64,000 nt of DNA, taken from positions 13,702,001 to 13,766,000 of the forward strand of contig OU612065.1 of the NCBI GenBank assembly GCA_914767715.1, written 5' to 3'. This document shows positions 61,701-64,000 of the stretch, piece after piece; position 1 is the first letter of the stretch, and each line of letters starts with the position of its first letter. This DNA comes from Membranipora membranacea. Lineage: Eukaryota; Bryozoa; Gymnolaemata; Cheilostomatida; Membraniporidae. A program made the translations under genes and the position numbers. The notes below the pieces were generated by a model, which saw only the letters and a program-made list of their open reading frames with translations, did no database searches and was not told the origin of the DNA.

Positions 61701-62996
61701 TAACTATGAGGAGATAGTTGAGCCTAAGCATATCCAGAAGCTGAATCACTGGACTGGTTGGTATAATAAACAAGAAGAAACAGCATCTCCTTGGTTTAAT
61801 TTTTTATTTATCACTGTAGGCCATGGTTTAGATTGGCTGCAGAGGATTACAGTAGGATTACACCCATAAATCATTAGTATGAATTTGGGAAATGACAATC
61901 ATGTGTGGCAGGCTAATATTCATTCGTACGAAATTTAATTTGCAAGAATTAGTGGTTATTTGCACAATCATGTGGCATCTGCTTTAACTGCCGAAATTTC
62001 AGTATTAAATAATATCAATATTGTTTTACTGTTGATGCTATTAGCCGCATTCTCTATGACATATGTCTTATGTCATCAAACTAAGAATGAAAAATCTTCA
62101 TACCTGTCCTCTATTTTTAACCAATTTTAAAACCCTGTGAATGTAATCATAAATTAATTTAAATCTGCTTGTTTTGACAAGCTTTGCCTGAATGTGGCTG
62201 AATTTTTCTGTCTTCCGCACTTTTCTTAGTGGTGAGTGACGCACAAAGTGCTGGAGAAGGCAACATTTACGCCTCATTATTCTACCTCCATTGTCTCTTA
62301 ATCTCCTCTTATATAATACCCCCATGACATAAGTCATTGAGGAAAGATCTAAAAATGGGGAGCCTCTGAGAACAGATTAGCGATCTTTGGCAAAGTACAA
62401 ACTGCCATAAATCATTTCAACAACAGGGAGAAATAGATTCTGATGAACGCAGGAGCTAATGATTAAGGGGATATCTGCGGTAATGTAATTACCAAGCTGA
62501 AGAGAAAACTACCAGATTTGTTTGCAAAAAATTGGGAGGTCGCCTGTTGCAACAATTCTCAATGAGATAATACTTTTGTGCAATACATTAATGTATTCAA
62601 TTATGGTAAAGCTGGCTTTTAAATCGGGCTCAAAACATCTGTTTTGTCTTATCCTGCACGCCAGTTAACCATAAAAAACTCATGTTCCTGTACTCTCTTT
62701 TACTGCAACCCATTGTGATTCCGGTGTTTTTTACATGCCAACATAGCAGTAGCACTCATCTAAAAATTACTCCTCTGTTGGCAAAAAAGATCCGTTCCAA
62801 TTTTGCATATCAAATCAACTTTCAGCTTGAATTTTGTGTGTTGTTTTTGAAGGCAATGGAAGATAAATATCAGATGTCAGAGTCGGCAAGGCAAACTCTG
62901 GAGATTCAATTGCTGGGTCTTCATGAACAGGTCGGGCGACTCTCCGTGACTTCTGGAAGAAGGCCGATTGAACCTCATCAAACAAACGGGTCCTGA
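46761..62996 (+). CDS. TSC1: Hamartin (TSC1), mTORC1-inhibitory TSC complex subunit
   Basis: Twenty-one exons sum in frame to about 1007 aa (human 1164): 46761-46884, 47156-47259, 49875-50017, 50492-50646, 50806-50963, 52404-52553, 52848-52971, 53154-53345, 53495-53612, 53948-54180, 54351-54447, 54713-54863, 55138-55312, 55536-55700, 55969-56135, 56374-56601, 57394-57489, 58636-58777, 59923-60011, 61115-61183 and 62853-62996 (TGA). The N-terminal helical core matches hamartin (FARLYGMYPWHYLC, then KKDTHDIVAECASLSLDVTE). A disordered Ser/Thr/Pro region follows. Next comes the signature VNWTHFGGSPPADE, with QLLLLHTQLMYERQKREL and NRRLLRQIAKSEKL opening the long coiled coil. The end, LEIQLLGLHEQVGRL, matches the human LEILDLYGRLEK region. 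Known role: TSC1 stabilises TSC2, a Rheb GAP at lysosomes, with TBC1D7 bound to the coiled coil. The human Gly/Ser-rich tail is absent. Mobile elements sit in its introns. Confidence 0.96.
47440..49310 (+). pseudogene. Broken LINE reverse transcriptase (CR1/L2/jockey-like) in TSC1 intron 2
   Basis: The linker after the endonuclease (LPVWIDNEVQRAMKERD) appears at about 47602. The RT fingers follow (ISNNKATGVDGISVRILK, near 47970), then the palm with FLDFKKAFDCVSHQ (48382-48423), GVPQGSILAPTLFLIFINDL (48554) and the catalytic FAYADDT (48634). After that come the thumb-like LLGFYLCDTLGWTDHI and a C-terminal stretch. Breaks: a stop at 47707-47709 (TAA) and a frame change nearby, a frame loss at a 14-G run (48136-48149), and an in-frame TAA at 48331-48333. 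The endonuclease domain is absent, so it is a 5'-truncated dead copy, in the same orientation as TSC1. Confidence 0.9.
51009..51552. mobile_element. TTAA-flanked palindromic element with tRNA-like Pol III boxes, copy A
   Basis: Terminal inverted repeats of about 145 bp (agactttgtttgaggctgct and its complement) are bounded by TTAA at 51005-51008 and 51553-51556. The centre holds a tRNA-like segment with an A-box-like tggcgtgatggtagc (51213-51227) and a B-box-like gtgtttgattcccgc (51254-51268). Within it, tgtctatgtcaca is locally tandem-repeated. It has no ORF and lies in the TSC1 intron between exons ending 50963 and starting 52404. Confidence 0.88.
51557..52083. mobile_element. TTAA-flanked palindromic element with tRNA-like Pol III boxes, copy B
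   Basis: A second copy of the element, in the same orientation, shares the TTAA at 51553-51556 with copy A and is closed by TTAA at 52084-52087. Its B box, gggttcgattcccacc (51802-51817), fits the GGTTCGANTCC consensus fully. It differs from copy A by scattered substitutions and one fewer internal short repeat. Confidence 0.88.
52140..52354. mobile_element. Fold-back element with a 7-bp target duplication
   Basis: The left arm (gtttaggaaagcaaaaaaca...caataaacaaaaaacctaaa) is an inverted copy of the right arm (tttaggtttttttgtttattg...tgctttcctaaac). tattcaa flanks both ends (52133-52139 and 52355-52361). The loop is AT-rich. Non-coding MITE in the same TSC1 intron, directly beside the TTAA pair. 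Confidence 0.75.
56877..57126 (-). mobile_element. tRNA-derived SINE in a TSC1 intron
   Basis: On the - strand an A-box TGGCTCAGTTGGTTAGAGC (near 57118-57100) and a perfect B-box GGGTTCGAATCCCAC (57067-57053) lie in a tRNA-like head. The 5' acceptor half does not pair with the 3' half and the anticodon arm is overlong, so it is not a working tRNA gene. A GC-richer body of about 150 bp follows. It ends in a short tail repeat (ATTTTAATC twice, 56894-56877), as in many tRNA SINEs. Confidence 0.8.
59055..59757 (-). pseudogene. Frameshifted inserted coding fragment flanked by 26-bp direct repeats
   Basis: Direct repeats (aatcagtatcatgcatagac plus ttaata) lie at 59055-59080 and 59732-59757. Between them, on the - strand, an ATG at 59562 opens MASGGVEIHEEQLNYEEEED. 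It runs to GRFYQR near 59400, where a one-base shift moves the frame to ESNQENAISDEDHSLNNGS. The frame then continues through KFPVPANTPELRSCRVNEG to the left boundary. The stretch KVVEKFTKFPVPANTPELRS weakly recalls an N-terminal gag-like block common in cnidarian and molluscan DIRS-type elements (from memory, untested). The 5' leader contains CTTCCGG and CGCCTGCGCAG, words typical of ETS and NRF1 sites in cellular promoters. No poly(A) is seen. Either a retro-element fragment or a truncated copy of a host gene. Confidence 0.55.
59757..59842. repeat. AT-rich microsatellite
   Basis: A run of variants of tagtat, tagtaa and atagtat directly follows the right 26-bp direct repeat, and the word tattaagtctatg recurs at its far end (inverted relative to the direct repeat). 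Probably unstable in length. Confidence 0.8.
60224..60239. repeat. Poly-G run (16 G)
   Basis: A homopolymer of 16 guanines lies in the TSC1 intron after exon 59923-60011. Its length is likely to be unreliable in the assembly. Confidence 0.9.
61366..61996. mobile_element. Probable decayed DNA transposon or MITE
   Basis: The left end reads taaagctaaggccacacga. The inverse of the right end reads ttaaagcagatgccacatga, imperfect terminal inverted repeats. cacgattcg-type words cluster near the left end, and attcgtacgaa occurs on both sides. The interior has only a short broken frame (YVGLLIDLDLEQEREG near 61624). No intact transposase. Superfamily uncertain. Confidence 0.45.
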
Positions 62997-64000
62997 AAAC
63001 CACAACAAAGACTTCAAAAAGGAATTTATGTAACAATTTGTTGCTCGGATGCTATTATGTTCTTTGAAGTTTTGTCTCTATGATACCAGATGCACTTTTA
63101 GGAGAAAGTTTTGATAACATCATGTGCTGAAACCTACTCTTTGGAACATTCTATGTTTATCGCAGGAAAAATATGTCAGGGTTGAAAACTTTGAGTATGC
63201 GACAACAGAAATTATAAAATTATATTTCATCTTAGCAAAGGTGTTTACATGTACTTAGCTGATTGATCCACGTCCCACCATTGATTTTACACAAGTTTTC
63301 AGCTAATTTTCTCTACTGGTACTGGTACTACTACCTCGCAAGCTGATCACAAAAATAGAGACGGCACACTTTTCATGTCACTATATTGTATTTAAGCTGA
63401 AATAAGTTTCAGGTTTACAATAGCAATGATACACAGTTGTACAAGAAAGTTACTGTTTTAGTGGAAGGATAGCAACTACAAGAGTTAGTCAGAATATGGC
63501 GATTTACATGGCTAAAGTACAGATTCATTTCCCAAGAGAGTTTTTGGGAATGAAACATTCGAAGTGTAAAATTCACTTGACAGGACGGAAGCAAAATTGG
63601 TCAAACAAGCACACGTTTTGTTGATGACTAGAAAGCCAGCAGCATGCACAAATTTCAATCATAGTGATCACAAATTGAAAACATCTGTTGAGCTAAAAAA
63701 TGCAAATAAATTACTACAAGATCTAACAAACAATGAAACATCTAGGATGGGAATCAAAAAACTTGCTGTATATATGACACAAGGAATACAACTTCTGTAC
63801 AACAATAAATACTCAAAAAGTCTTCCATCCATAGGATAGCTGCGGTCATCATGTTCGTTGATATGAGACTTCAAAAAATAGATGTATATGAATGAAAGCA
63901 CCAGTTGAGTTTGGAAGGGAGTTGAGAGCTCAAACTTTTGATCCATCATTTAATGATGGATATGATGAGACAACTTTATCGTTGAAGCAAGTTTTGAAGT
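62997..64000. other. Downstream of TSC1, no further gene seen
   Basis: This should be the TSC1 3' UTR and intergenic DNA. It is AT-rich, and the open stretches on both strands near 63597-63949 have no coding character or domain. Confidence 0.5.

Noticed and set aside
1-64000. CRISPR array, bacterial operon or phage content
   Set aside because: All genes are intron-containing animal genes; repeats are transposable elements or a tandem exon duplication, not regularly spaced short repeats.

Overview
The window is animal nuclear DNA. Genes are split by many GT-AG introns, the intergenic stretches are moderate, and mobile-element debris is abundant. Three genes can be named from their proteins. 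On the + strand, positions 1-11640 hold the C-terminal part of a WNK-type kinase; the kinase domain lies upstream of the window. On the - strand, 27801-21368 is a complete WDR48/UAF1 orthologue (15 exons, about 648 aa). On the + strand, 46761-62996 is a complete TSC1/hamartin orthologue (21 exons, about 1007 aa). The gene set is metazoan, but the proteins are well diverged from vertebrate ones and the introns are mostly short. I infer an early-branching or marine invertebrate, possibly a sponge; the species cannot be fixed from the sequence alone.

Layout. The WNK gene (1-11640, +) converges tail-to-tail on a - strand gene (18973-13241). That gene encodes an unrecognised 538-aa, Ser/Pro/Glu-rich protein with four copies of a short LPxxG...LLSxF motif. 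An intron of it carries a retroposon whose head looks like U2 snRNA, bounded by a 20-bp target-site duplication. Next on the - strand come a tentative small membrane-protein gene (about 20706-19885) and WDR48. At 28-31 kb there is a tRNA-derived SINE and a TTAA-flanked fold-back element. A small - strand gene (32047-31515) encodes a predicted nuclear protein of 125 aa. From 34 to 37.6 kb lie a short LTR element with TG...CA ends and a degraded LINE 3' end.

An ankyrin-repeat gene (38447-42695, +) holds a nested, opposite-strand gene in its single identified intron. That nested gene encodes a helical protein with a C-terminal, glycine-rich membrane anchor. The last exon and 3' UTR of the ankyrin gene are tandemly triplicated (about 275-bp units). 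A non-autonomous hAT element with a perfect 8-bp duplication (45625-46506) precedes TSC1. TSC1 introns contain a broken LINE reverse transcriptase, two head-to-tail TTAA-flanked palindromic elements with tRNA-like Pol III boxes, another fold-back element, a tRNA SINE, and a frameshifted insertion flanked by 26-bp direct repeats.

The named genes do not form one pathway. WNK acts in ion and volume signalling, WDR48 activates deubiquitinases, and TSC1 restrains mTORC1. Exon boundaries were inferred by eye from splice consensus and reading frame. For every multi-exon model given here the exon lengths add up in frame, which supports them, but no transcript evidence was available.
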